In this document: piece after piece, positions 17,843 to 25,771 of the stretch
Layout of the letters: each line of letters starts with the position of its first letter
Position numbering within the stretch: the stretch's first letter is position 1
Source: an uncultured Muribaculaceae bacterium
Lineage (GTDB): Bacteria > Bacteroidota > Bacteroidia > Bacteroidales > Muribaculaceae
DNA: 44,267 bases
Assembly: GCA_910577355.1 (NCBI GenBank)
Contig: CAJTMY010000023.1
Coordinates: 1-44,267, forward strand
Direction: 5' to 3'
Notes under the pieces: generated by a model
The model's database searches: none
Told to the model about the DNA's origin: nothing
What the model saw: only the letters and a program-made list of their open reading frames with translations
Position numbers and translations under genes: made by a program

Positions 17843-18657
17843 CTTTTCAATCGGTTCAGAATGTCGAATGCTTCGGCGCGCGATGCATCGATCTTGCCGG
17901 CGAAGTGGGAGTCGCTATTTATCATCAGCGGCACGCCGGCATCGATAAGTTTTTTCCAATATCTTTCGCCGGGGAAGAAGCGCCCGTGCTCTATGCGCGC
18001 TTTGGTATTTATCTCGACTATTATACCTGAAGAGATAACCTCCGCCATATAGCTGTCGACAAGGTCACAATACCAGCCTTCTTCCTCTATGCCGGGATGA
18101 AAATATGATGCGTTCTGGCCTATCTTGTCCATATGGCCGAGGATGTCGAATCCCCCCATGGCAAGCATTTCGGCAGAAGCCCGGTAGTATTCGTTCACAA
18201 CATATCGTATGTCGTTATCGAATTTTTTTGCCATCTTGTCTTTGAACGAATCGAATTTTCCGTCGATGTCCACATATTCGCCATGCCGGTTGCGTATGAA
18301 GTGCACCGAGCCTATGCTATAATCAAGGTCGAGGTCGGCGAAATATGGAGATGCCGGTGCCCAGTCCTTGTTCAGAAAGTCGATTTCCATGCCTGTGTAG
18401 AATCTGCATTGATCCTGCGCCATATCGTTGGCGATACGGATCTCTGTCTTGAAAGCATCCACAGATTCTACCGTCATGTTGCAGGGCGACGGGATGGGTA
18501 TCGGAGAATGTGGCGAGAAGCCGAAGTGTATGAACCCGCCGGCGACGGCCGCGGCGGCTATTTCGGCCACTGTGTCGCGTCCGTCGCAGAACTGAGTGTG
18601 GGAGTGGAAGTTGTATCGGTCGGTTGATGCGATTATTTCATGTAGATCCATAATCAT
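17839..18657 (-). CDS. PHP-domain histidinol-phosphatase-like protein
   Basis: The 272-residue protein carries the four PHP motifs: NFHSHTQFCDG (motif I, metal-binding His pair), FGFSPHSP, TGMEIDF with SIGSVHF, and ILGHMDK and NSDSHFAG near the C-terminus. This layout matches histidinol-phosphatases of the HisK/HisJ type, which dephosphorylate histidinol phosphate. No other his genes are in view, so another phosphoester substrate is possible. ATG 18657 was used; ATG 18651 is an alternative. Confidence 0.85.
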   Translation of the reverse strand: MIMDLHEIIASTDRYNFHSHTQFCDGRDTVAEIAAAAVAGGFIHFGFSPHSPIPIPSPCNMTVESVDAFKTEIRIANDMAQDQCRFYTGMEIDFLNKDWAPASPYFADLDLDYSIGSVHFIRNRHGEYVDIDGKFDSFKDKMAKKFDNDIRYVVNEYYRASAEMLAMGGFDILGHMDKIGQNASYFHPGIEEEGWYCDLVDSYMAEVISSGIIVEINTKARIEHGRFFPGERYWKKLIDAGVPLMINSDSHFAGKIDASRAEAFDILNRLKR

Positions 18658-18675
18658 GGGATTGTATCGGCTCTT

Positions 18676-19653
18676 TTATGCCGGAGAGTCGAGCGGATTG
18701 TCCTCGGCTATTGACGAGCGCATGCGGGTGTCGGCCTCGACATTTTTGAGGCGGTAGTAATCCATGATGCCGAGATTTCCTTCAGTGAAGGCGCGAGCCA
18801 TGGCTCTCGGCAGTTCGGCCTCGGCTTCGATTACTTTTGCGCGGGCTTCCTGTGCCTTGGCCTTCATCTCCTGTTCGAGGGCTATGGCCATGGCGCGCCG
18901 TTCCTCGGCTTTTGCCTGAGCGATGTTCTTGTCGGCCTGAGCCTGATCTATCTGAAGCACGGCACCAATATTCTTGCCTATGTCTATATCTGCAATATCA
19001 ATCGACAAGATTTCAAAAGCTGTACCTGAATCAAGACCCTTGCTGAGCACGAGTTTGGAGATTGAATCGGGATTCTCGAGTACCTGTTTGTGCGATTCAG
19101 AGGAGCCGATCGACGATACGATGCCTTCGCCGACACGTGCGAGAACGGTGTCTTCTCCGGCACCGCCCACAAGCTGGCGGATGTTTGCGCGCACGGTTAC
19201 GCGTGCCTTGGCTATCAGCTGTATGCCGTCTTTGGCTACAGCGGTCACCGGCGGAGTGTCTATGACCTTGGGATTGACACTCATCTGCACGGCCTGGAAT
19301 ACATCACGGCCTGCGAGATCAATGGCGGTCGCCATTTTGAACCCCAATGGAATATTGGCTTTTGATGCCGATACCAGGGCATGTACCACACGCTCCGGAT
19401 TACCGCCGGCGAGATAATGGGCTTCAAGATCGTCGCGGGTTACATCCTGAAGTCCGGCCTTGTGCGCTTCGATAAGCGCACGCACTATAACAGAGGCGGG
19501 AACCTTGCGGATGCGCATAAGTACGAGCTGCATAAGCGATATGCGCACACCGCTCACACGCGCTGAGATCCACAGGAAGAACGGGCAGTAATAGAAAAAT
19601 ACGCCTACAAGCACTATGAGTGCTGCGGCGAGGATTATGACAGTCAGTTCCAT
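18676..19653 (-). CDS. floA: flotillin-like protein FloA
   Basis: The 325-residue protein has an N-terminal membrane hairpin (residues ~3-30, LTVIILAAALIVLVGVFFYY then PFFLWISARVSGVRISL). A PHB/SPFH-like region follows, then the Ala/Glu-rich C-terminal segment of flotillins (ALEQEMKAKAQEARAKVIEA). The sequence and length match the bacterial FloA (YqfA) family, which organises functional membrane microdomains. It is in the middle of the 21.07-13.66 kb operon, 16 nt after the TPR gene. Confidence 0.93.
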   Translation of the reverse strand: MELTVIILAAALIVLVGVFFYYCPFFLWISARVSGVRISLMQLVLMRIRKVPASVIVRALIEAHKAGLQDVTRDDLEAHYLAGGNPERVVHALVSASKANIPLGFKMATAIDLAGRDVFQAVQMSVNPKVIDTPPVTAVAKDGIQLIAKARVTVRANIRQLVGGAGEDTVLARVGEGIVSSIGSSESHKQVLENPDSISKLVLSKGLDSGTAFEILSIDIADIDIGKNIGAVLQIDQAQADKNIAQAKAEERRAMAIALEQEMKAKAQEARAKVIEAEAELPRAMARAFTEGNLGIMDYYRLKNVEADTRMRSSIAEDNPLDSPA

Positions 19654-19669
19654 GATGTTTATAAAATAT

Positions 19670-21067
19670 TTAGTGTTTAAGTTCTTCGGCTATGGCCATA
19701 TTGGTGTACCGGATATAGTTGGCGCGTGCTTCGTCGAGCTGATGCTCCAGATTGAGTATGTCGGCGGTCTGAGAGCGGTCGCCGGTGCGGTATGCCTCGC
19801 GCAACTCCTCAAGTCTATTCTCAATATTATTTATTTCGGCGCGGGAGTTTATGGCACGGCTCATGGCCTTGCGGGCCTCGGCCGACTTGAAGTCGGACAG
19901 ATTATGATATATCTTTGAGGTGGGACCTATCGGTAATTCAAAAGATGCCGCCGGCTTGGTGTTTCTGTCCGGAACCTGCTTTCTGTCGGGGTCGGGAAGC
20001 CGCAGAGTGTAATCTTTTCCGGGTTCACGTGTAAGAGATATGTCGCTCAACTTGGCGAGAGCCACAAGGTTGGGGTCATCGGCATCAACATTCACACGGT
20101 TTTCCGAGGGGATGAATATGTATATTGTTACTTTTCCGGGAATACGGTTGCGGTCGGTCGCCCACCAGCCTGCGCCTGTGGTCTCGTCTATAGCCATCAG
20201 GTAATCGTCGTAAGGCGAATTGTATGGCATACCGATATTCTGCGGCTGAAGATAACCGTCATCGCCACGGCGTGTCAGGAATATGTCATATCCGCCGAGC
20301 GACCCCTCTCCGTCGTTGGCATAATACAGTGTGAGGCCATCGGCCATCAGGAAAGGATACTCGGCATTTCCGCCGCCTGCAAGATCGTCGCCTTCGATGG
20401 GGTGCGGACGGTCGATCGAGCCGTCATCGAGAATATCGGCGCTCATCAGCACAAAGTTGCCGAGCGAATCGGCCTCGGCATAAAGGATCGCAGTATTGTT
20501 CTGAGGCACGAATGCCATTTCCGCATCCGGAAGATGCACTGTAGCTCCGTCGACCAGACTACCGGCCTCGGGAGAGAGGCGATAGTGGCTGAAAAAGCTT
20601 TCGGCATCCACTATAAGCGAGTCTACGACCGCTATCTTTTCTACGCGGCTGAGCATGTTCTCCATAAGGACAAGTTTGCTTTGGACTTCTGCAACTTCAT
20701 CAGGAATGTCGCGGCGTCCTTTTTTCATAAGGCTCTCGTACTTGTCGTAATATTCGCGGGCATCGGCTGCCTCATAGTTGCCGGTGGCTATTCCGGCAAG
20801 AGCGAGGGCGGCTTCGGGCACGTTGCGTTCTACAGCGCGCTTCAGCGGTGCGATGGCTTCGTCGGTTCGGCCCAATGCCGCCAATGAAGCTCCATACCAG
20901 TAATTGGCATTGCCGTTGCGGGGCGATTTTTTAATCACAGGCTCAAGCAATGTCACCACCTGCTCGTATTCACCTTCCCGGTATAATTTGCGGGCCTCGT
21001 CGACCGGCGTCGCATATGTAGCAATGGCTGTGGCCGACAATATCAGGGCATATATCAGTTTTCGCAT
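19670..21067 (-). CDS. secreted TPR / PD40 beta-propeller-like protein
   Basis: A 465-residue protein with a signal peptide (KLIYALILSATAIATYA). Two to three TPR-like repeats cover residues ~22-110 (EARKLYREGEYEQVVTLLEP, then NYWYGASLAALGRTDEAI). Residues ~180-320 have PD40-like strands (YPFLMADGLTLYYANDGEGS, GGYDIFLTRR), as in OmpA-linked or PorE-like envelope proteins, but the OmpA domain is missing. The C-terminus is helical. It is the first gene of its operon behind a perfect promoter. Confidence 0.75.
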   Translation of the reverse strand: MRKLIYALILSATAIATYATPVDEARKLYREGEYEQVVTLLEPVIKKSPRNGNANYWYGASLAALGRTDEAIAPLKRAVERNVPEAALALAGIATGNYEAADAREYYDKYESLMKKGRRDIPDEVAEVQSKLVLMENMLSRVEKIAVVDSLIVDAESFFSHYRLSPEAGSLVDGATVHLPDAEMAFVPQNNTAILYAEADSLGNFVLMSADILDDGSIDRPHPIEGDDLAGGGNAEYPFLMADGLTLYYANDGEGSLGGYDIFLTRRGDDGYLQPQNIGMPYNSPYDDYLMAIDETTGAGWWATDRNRIPGKVTIYIFIPSENRVNVDADDPNLVALAKLSDISLTREPGKDYTLRLPDPDRKQVPDRNTKPAASFELPIGPTSKIYHNLSDFKSAEARKAMSRAINSRAEINNIENRLEELREAYRTGDRSQTADILNLEHQLDEARANYIRYTNMAIAEELKH

Positions 21068-21089
21068 GTGTCAAGATTCATTCAGGCTT

Positions 21090-21121
21090 CAAAGTTACGA
21101 ATTTTCGTGAAAAATACCAAA
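21090..21121 (-). promoter_or_regulatory. promoter of the TPR-floA-galE operon
   Basis: On the minus strand TTTG (21121-21118) is followed after exactly 20 nt by TAACTTTG (21097-21090). This is a full match to the Bacteroidetes consensus, 23 nt upstream of the ATG at 21067. Confidence 0.8.
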
Positions 21122-21136
21122 CCTTGTATGCATATG

Positions 21137-21179
21137 ATCAAGAAGGCGCCGGATCAACATGATCCGGCGCCTTCTTGAT
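21137..21179. terminator. long perfect hairpin after the winged-helix gene
   Basis: A 20-bp perfect stem (21137-21156 with 21160-21179) with a 3-nt ACA loop. It lies 37 nt past the stop of the 71-residue gene, upstream of the next operon's promoter, so it likely insulates the two. No T-tract follows on either strand. Confidence 0.7.
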
Positions 21180-21215
21180 TATGGCTGATGGAATGGCTTT
21201 GGTTCAGAAGTCGGT

Positions 21216-21431
21216 TCAGCACTGTACGAGCGCCACAAGCAATTCTTTGGCGTCTTCAGGATCAGTGTCGATGGTTACTTTTCCTTCGCGTGCCAGCCAA
21301 CCGAGTGCTGCGAATACTTCCTTGTCTTTCAGTTTTGCGACTTTTTTGATCTGTTTTACGCCCATGGCGTCGGCTGTGGAGAGAGCCTGCCATACAAGGC
21401 CGGCATAGGTTCCAATTTCTTCTACGTTCAT
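21216..21431 (-). CDS. small winged-helix protein (DUF2582-like)
   Basis: This 71-residue protein (NVEEIGTYAGLVWQALSTAD...) matches the small winged helix-turn-helix family PF10771/DUF2582 from memory. GVKQIKKVAKLKDKEVFAAL is the likely recognition region and AREGKVTID the wing. Many Bacteroidetes carry a single-domain copy of unknown role. TAATTTTG on the minus strand at 21515-21508 may be its -7 box. Confidence 0.75.
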   Translation of the reverse strand: MNVEEIGTYAGLVWQALSTADAMGVKQIKKVAKLKDKEVFAALGWLAREGKVTIDTDPEDAKELLVALVQC

Positions 21432-21677
21432 AGTCGGAATTTTTTTATGGTTAAACGTTTTGTGTGACTTATAGTGTGCTTTTGTTTGATTTTTGCTTTA
21501 ATTTCTGCAAAATTACGAAATTATTTCCTTTTGATTATGCTGTTGATATAACAATTTTAACAAAAAAATGTTGTGGTATGTATAAACTGTTGTAATCTAA
21601 TGATTTGTGAATTTATGCGATATTTAGTTCATAAGCTTGGATTTTTGTTGTAATTTTACAGATTCAAATCATGATAA

Positions 21678-22613
21678 ATGCAAGGTACAGTAATACGCAA
21701 TACCGGCTCGCACTATGTGGTGGCCGATGACAACGATTCGACAGTGGAGGTAAACTGCAAGGTAAAAGGTAATTTCCGTATCAAAGGCATACGAAGCACC
21801 AACCCTGTGGCTGTCGGCGACCATGTTACGGCAGGCCCTCCCGGGCCTGATGGCACTGCCTATATCACCGCGATATCGCCACGACGTAATTATATCATCA
21901 GGCGTGCGTCCAATCTGTCCAAGGAGTCGCATATAATAGCTGCCAATATCGATTGTGCAATGCTTGTGGCGGCATTGGCGCATCCTGCTACGAGTACCAC
22001 GTTTATCGACCGCTTTCTTGCCACAGCTACGGCATATAATGTGCGTGCTCTGCTTGTTATAAACAAGATAGACCTTCTTGAAGATCCGGAAGACCATGAA
22101 CTTCTCGAGGCTGTGGAATATCTGTACCGTTCGATAGGATATGAGGTGATGTCGGTGTCGGCGCGTACCGGTGAGGGCATGGATGCCCTTCGCGAGCGTC
22201 TGCGCGGTAAGGTCACACTTGTGTCTGGGAACTCAGGTGTAGGAAAATCGACACTTATAAACGGCCTTATTCCAGGACTGGATCTACGTACAGCCGAGAT
22301 TTCGGCTGCCCACGACACCGGCATGCATACAACAACATTCAGCGAACTGTTCCGCCTGCCGGGCGGCGGTGCAATAATAGATACTCCGGGTGTGCGTGGA
22401 TTCGGCACGATCGATTTTGACAAATATGAAGTGGCGCATTATTTCCCTGAATTGTTTGAATTATCAAAGGATTGTCGTTTCGGCAACTGTACTCATACCC
22501 ACGAGCCGGGTTGTGCTGTTCTCGCAGCACTCGATGAAGGCCGTATAGCCGCTTCGCGATATGCATCCTACCTGTCGATTCTTGATGATGCGAAAGACGG
22601 AAAATACAGATAA
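21678..22613 (+). CDS. rsgA: ribosome small-subunit GTPase RsgA
   Basis: RsgA checks 30S maturation near the decoding centre. The 311-residue protein has the N-terminal OB domain (GTVIRNTGSHYVVADDND) and a circularly permuted GTPase with motifs in order G4 (NKID), G1 (GNSGVGKST) and G3 (DTPG). The C-terminal zinc site is CRFGNCTHTHEPGC. Full length. It lies divergent from the winged-helix gene across a 246-nt AT-rich intergenic region that shows no clear -33/-7 pair in the plus direction. Confidence 0.97.
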   Translation: MQGTVIRNTGSHYVVADDNDSTVEVNCKVKGNFRIKGIRSTNPVAVGDHVTAGPPGPDGTAYITAISPRRNYIIRRASNLSKESHIIAANIDCAMLVAALAHPATSTTFIDRFLATATAYNVRALLVINKIDLLEDPEDHELLEAVEYLYRSIGYEVMSVSARTGEGMDALRERLRGKVTLVSGNSGVGKSTLINGLIPGLDLRTAEISAAHDTGMHTTTFSELFRLPGGGAIIDTPGVRGFGTIDFDKYEVAHYFPELFELSKDCRFGNCTHTHEPGCAVLAALDEGRIAASRYASYLSILDDAKDGKYR

Positions 22614-22626
22614 ACGGCATGCCCGT

Positions 22627-22651
22627 CCGATTGTAATGTATAATCGGTTTT
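22627..22651 (+). terminator. intrinsic terminator of rsgA
   Basis: CCGATT (22627-22632) pairs with AATCGG (22642-22647), followed by TTTT, 14 nt past the rsgA stop. Confidence 0.6.
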
Positions 22652-22702
22652 CATCAGCAATATCTCTCGCTTTTGCCCGGTAGCGACTTGTGACAGTCCG
22701 AT

Positions 22703-22731
22703 ATTCACATTTCTTTTTAAAAATTGTGAAT
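22703..22731. promoter_or_regulatory. inverted repeat upstream of the ppdK promoter
   Basis: ATTCACA (22703-22709) and TGTGAAT (22725-22731) form a 7-bp inverted repeat with a T/A-rich 15-nt centre. It ends 3 nt before the presumed -33 box of ppdK, so it could be an operator. The regulator is unknown. Confidence 0.35.
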
Positions 22732-22734
22732 GCT

Positions 22735-22769
22735 TTTGGTGTTTTTTAAAGACTTATTTTGTAAATTTG
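22735..22769 (+). promoter_or_regulatory. ppdK promoter
   Basis: TTTG (22735-22738) and TAAATTTG (22762-22769) are separated by 23 nt, slightly longer than the usual 19-21. The leader before the ATG is about 75 nt and contains a small GGCCTC/GAGGTC hairpin. Confidence 0.55.
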
Positions 22770-22848
22770 CACCGCTCAAGGCCTCGGCAGAGGTCTTTGG
22801 CGTTAAAGAATAGAATTAACTCATAACTATCTAAATAAAATCATTAAC

Positions 22849-25563
22849 ATGAAAAGAGTTTATACGTTTGGTGACGGTAAGGCCGAAGGCAACGCCGGGA
22901 TGCGAAATCTCCTCGGTGGCAAAGGCGCAAACCTCGCCGAGATGAATCTCCTCGGTATGCCCGTACCCCCCGGCTTCACCATCACCACCGATGTCTGCAC
23001 TGAATATACCCAATATGGCAAGGACGAAGTGGTGAAACGTCTCAAAGAAGATGTCGAGAAAGCCATCAAGCACGTAGAGTCGCTTACCGGCAAGGAGTTC
23101 GACAATCCCGCCAACCCCCTGCTCGTATCGGTTCGCTCAGGCGCACGTGCTTCTATGCCCGGTATGATGGACACAGTTCTCAACCTCGGCATGAACGACG
23201 CGACTGTTGAAGCTTTGGCTCAGAAGAGCGGCAATCCCCGCTTCGCATGGGACTCATATCGCCGCTTTGTGCAGATGTACGGCGACGTTGTACTCGGTAT
23301 GAAGCCCAAATCAAAGACCGATATCGACCCGTTCGAGGAAATAATGGACAAGGTGAAGGACGAAAAGGGTATCAAACTCGATACCGAGCTTACCGTCGAC
23401 GACCTTAAGACCCTCGTACGCCTTTTCAAAGGTGCTGTGAAAGATTACACCGGCAAGAACTTCCCCGACAGCGCATGGGAACAGCTGTGGGGCGGCATCT
23501 GCGCCGTATTTGACAGCTGGATGAACGAGCGTGCCATCATCTACCGCCGTATGAACCAGATACCCGAAGAGTGGGGTACAGCCGTCAACGTTCAGGCTAT
23601 GGTATACGGTAACATGGGCGACAACTCGGCTACCGGTGTCGCTTTCTCGCGCGACGCTGCTACCGGTGAGAACATCTTCAACGGCGAATACCTCATCAAC
23701 GCTCAGGGCGAAGATGTAGTGGCAGGTATCCGTACTCCCCAGCAGATCACTATCGAAGGCTCGCGCCGTTGGGCAGCCCTTCAGGGTATCAGCGAGGAAG
23801 AACGCGCCGCCAAATATCCCTCGCTTGAGGAATCGATGCCTGTATGCGCTCAGGAACTCTTCGCTATCGCCGATCGTCTCGAAGACTACTACCGCGATAT
23901 GCAGGATATGGAATTCACCATTCAGGACGGCAAACTGTGGATGCTTCAGACCCGCAACGGTAAGCGTACCGGTGCCGCTATGGTAAAGATCGCCATGGAT
24001 CTTCTCCGCGACAATAAGATTGATGAAAAGACAGCGCTTTTGCGTATGGAGCCCCAGAAACTAGACGAGCTTCTGCACCCCGTATTCGATAAGGCCGCTC
24101 TCAAGCGTGCCACAGTAGTGGCCAAAGGCCTGCCCGCATCGCCAGGTGCAGCTGCCGGTCAGGTTGTGTTCTCGGCTGAAGAAGCCGAGGCATGGGCCGA
24201 GAAAAAGCGCAAAGTGGTTCTCGTGCGTATCGAGACATCTCCAGAAGACCTCCGCGGTATGGCGGTGGCACAGGGTATCCTCACCATGCGCGGCGGTATG
24301 ACATCTCATGCAGCCGTTGTGGCCCGCGGTATGGGCAAGTGCTGCGTATCCGGAGCCGGTGAGATCAAGGTCGACTACAAGGCCAAGACTGTGGAAATGG
24401 GCGGCAAGACATACAACGAAGGCGACTGGATCTCGCTCAACGGTTCAACCGGTGAAGTATACGACGGTCAGGTACCCACCACCGAGCCTGAACTCGGCGG
24501 CGACTTTGGCGCAATCATGAACCTCGCGGCCAAATACACCAAGACACTTGTCCGCACCAATGCCGACACTCCCCGCGATGCACGTCAGGCCCGCAACTTC
24601 GGCGCTCAGGGTATCGGTCTCTGCCGTACCGAGCACATGTTCTTCGAAGGCGACCGTATCAAGGCCGTTCGTGAGATGATTCTCGCTTCCGACGAAGAAG
24701 GCCGCCGCGCCGCACTCGCCAAACTCCTCCCCATGCAGCGTGGCGATTTCGAGGGTATCTTCGAGGCCATGGACGGCTTCGGCGTTACAATCCGTCTGCT
24801 CGATCCCCCATTGCACGAATTCGTCCCTCATCAGACAGCCACCCAGAAAGAGCTCGCCGACGAGATGGGCATCTCTCTCGCAGAGGTCAAGGCCAAAGTC
24901 GACGCTCTTGAGGAATTCAACCCCATGCTTGGTCACCGTGGCTGCCGTCTCGGCATCACCTATCCCGAGATCACCGAGATGCAGACCCGCGCTATCATTG
25001 AAGCCGCACTCGCCTGCAAGGCACGCGGCATCGATGTGAAGCCCGAAATCATGATACCTCTCGTAGGCTCACTCAAGGAAATCCAGCATCAGGCCAACGT
25101 AATTAACGAGACCGCAGCCAAGGTATTCGACGAGCAGGGACGATCGCTCCCATATATGGTAGGTACAATGATCGAAGTACCCCGTGCCGCTCTCACCGCC
25201 AACGAGATCGCTACCGTAGCCGAATTCTTCTCGTTCGGTACAAACGACCTTACGCAGATGACCTTCGGCTTCTCGCGCGACGATGCACCCAAGTTCCTCA
25301 AATACTACAAGGAACACGGCATCATCAAGGTCGATCCCTTCGAGGTACTTGACCAGGAAGGTGTAGGCCAGCTCGTACGCATGGGCGTAGAAAAAGGACG
25401 CGCCACCCGCCACGACCTCAAAGTAGGTATCTGCGGCGAACACGGCGGCGAACCCTCGTCCGTGAAATTCTGCGCCAAACTCGGCATGAACTACGTGAGC
25501 TGCTCGCCATTCCGCGTGCCCATCGCCCGCGTAGCCGCCGCCCAGGCTGCCATCGAAGACTGA
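22849..25563 (+). CDS. ppdK: pyruvate, phosphate dikinase
   Basis: PPDK interconverts pyruvate + ATP + Pi and PEP + AMP + PPi. The 904-residue protein is full length. It has the N-terminal ATP-grasp domain (GGKGANLAEM, then SVRSGARASMPGMMDTVLNL), the phosphohistidine domain (LTMRGGMTSHAAVVARGMGK, with the catalytic His in TSHA) and the C-terminal PEP/pyruvate barrel (GLCRTEHMFF, GTMIEVPRAAL, FGTNDLTQM and the final ICGEHGGEP). It is highly codon-biased towards C-ending codons, as expected of a strongly expressed central-metabolism gene. A hairpin follows, then the prophage. Confidence 0.98.
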   Translation: MKRVYTFGDGKAEGNAGMRNLLGGKGANLAEMNLLGMPVPPGFTITTDVCTEYTQYGKDEVVKRLKEDVEKAIKHVESLTGKEFDNPANPLLVSVRSGARASMPGMMDTVLNLGMNDATVEALAQKSGNPRFAWDSYRRFVQMYGDVVLGMKPKSKTDIDPFEEIMDKVKDEKGIKLDTELTVDDLKTLVRLFKGAVKDYTGKNFPDSAWEQLWGGICAVFDSWMNERAIIYRRMNQIPEEWGTAVNVQAMVYGNMGDNSATGVAFSRDAATGENIFNGEYLINAQGEDVVAGIRTPQQITIEGSRRWAALQGISEEERAAKYPSLEESMPVCAQELFAIADRLEDYYRDMQDMEFTIQDGKLWMLQTRNGKRTGAAMVKIAMDLLRDNKIDEKTALLRMEPQKLDELLHPVFDKAALKRATVVAKGLPASPGAAAGQVVFSAEEAEAWAEKKRKVVLVRIETSPEDLRGMAVAQGILTMRGGMTSHAAVVARGMGKCCVSGAGEIKVDYKAKTVEMGGKTYNEGDWISLNGSTGEVYDGQVPTTEPELGGDFGAIMNLAAKYTKTLVRTNADTPRDARQARNFGAQGIGLCRTEHMFFEGDRIKAVREMILASDEEGRRAALAKLLPMQRGDFEGIFEAMDGFGVTIRLLDPPLHEFVPHQTATQKELADEMGISLAEVKAKVDALEEFNPMLGHRGCRLGITYPEITEMQTRAIIEAALACKARGIDVKPEIMIPLVGSLKEIQHQANVINETAAKVFDEQGRSLPYMVGTMIEVPRAALTANEIATVAEFFSFGTNDLTQMTFGFSRDDAPKFLKYYKEHGIIKVDPFEVLDQEGVGQLVRMGVEKGRATRHDLKVGICGEHGGEPSSVKFCAKLGMNYVSCSPFRVPIARVAAAQAAIED

Positions 25564-25587
25564 GATTTAGTCTGACAACATAACCTT

Positions 25588-25630
25588 CATAGGCTGTAAC
25601 ACTCCGAAACAAAGGAGGTTACAGCCTATG
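25588..25630. terminator. hairpin at the ppdK / prophage boundary
   Basis: A 13-bp perfect stem (25588-25600 with 25618-25630) continues as CTCC/GGAG inside, with an 8-nt loop. It is the likely ppdK terminator, although the T-tract is weak (CTGTTCTT). The host/prophage junction must lie near or just right of it, because the integrase arm-type repeats begin 60 nt later. Confidence 0.65.
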
Positions 25631-25689
25631 CTGTTCTTAGGCGGAACGTACACTTGGAAACGCTTATAATTGCCAAGTTTTCGAGATTT

Positions 25690-25755
25690 GCATACACCAG
25701 TGCATACACCGCGTACACAGGGCGCATACACCGAGCATCCACCAAAGCATACACT
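25690..25755 (+). repeat. phased GCATACACC direct repeats, probable attL arm-type sites
   Basis: Copies begin at 25690, 25702, 25711 (variant GCGTACACA), 25724, 25735 (variant GCATCCACC) and 25748, at 9-13 bp spacing, about one helical turn. The array ends 16 nt before the integrase ATG. Direct repeats beside int in a prophage attachment region are usual for integrase arm or excisionase binding. The core site is not identifiable without attR. Confidence 0.65.
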
Positions 25756-25771
25756 AAAAAATCAAACATAA

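Noticed and set aside
25690..25755. CRISPR array
   Set aside because: Repeats are only about 9 bp with 2-4 bp spacers and lie beside an integrase; no cas genes.
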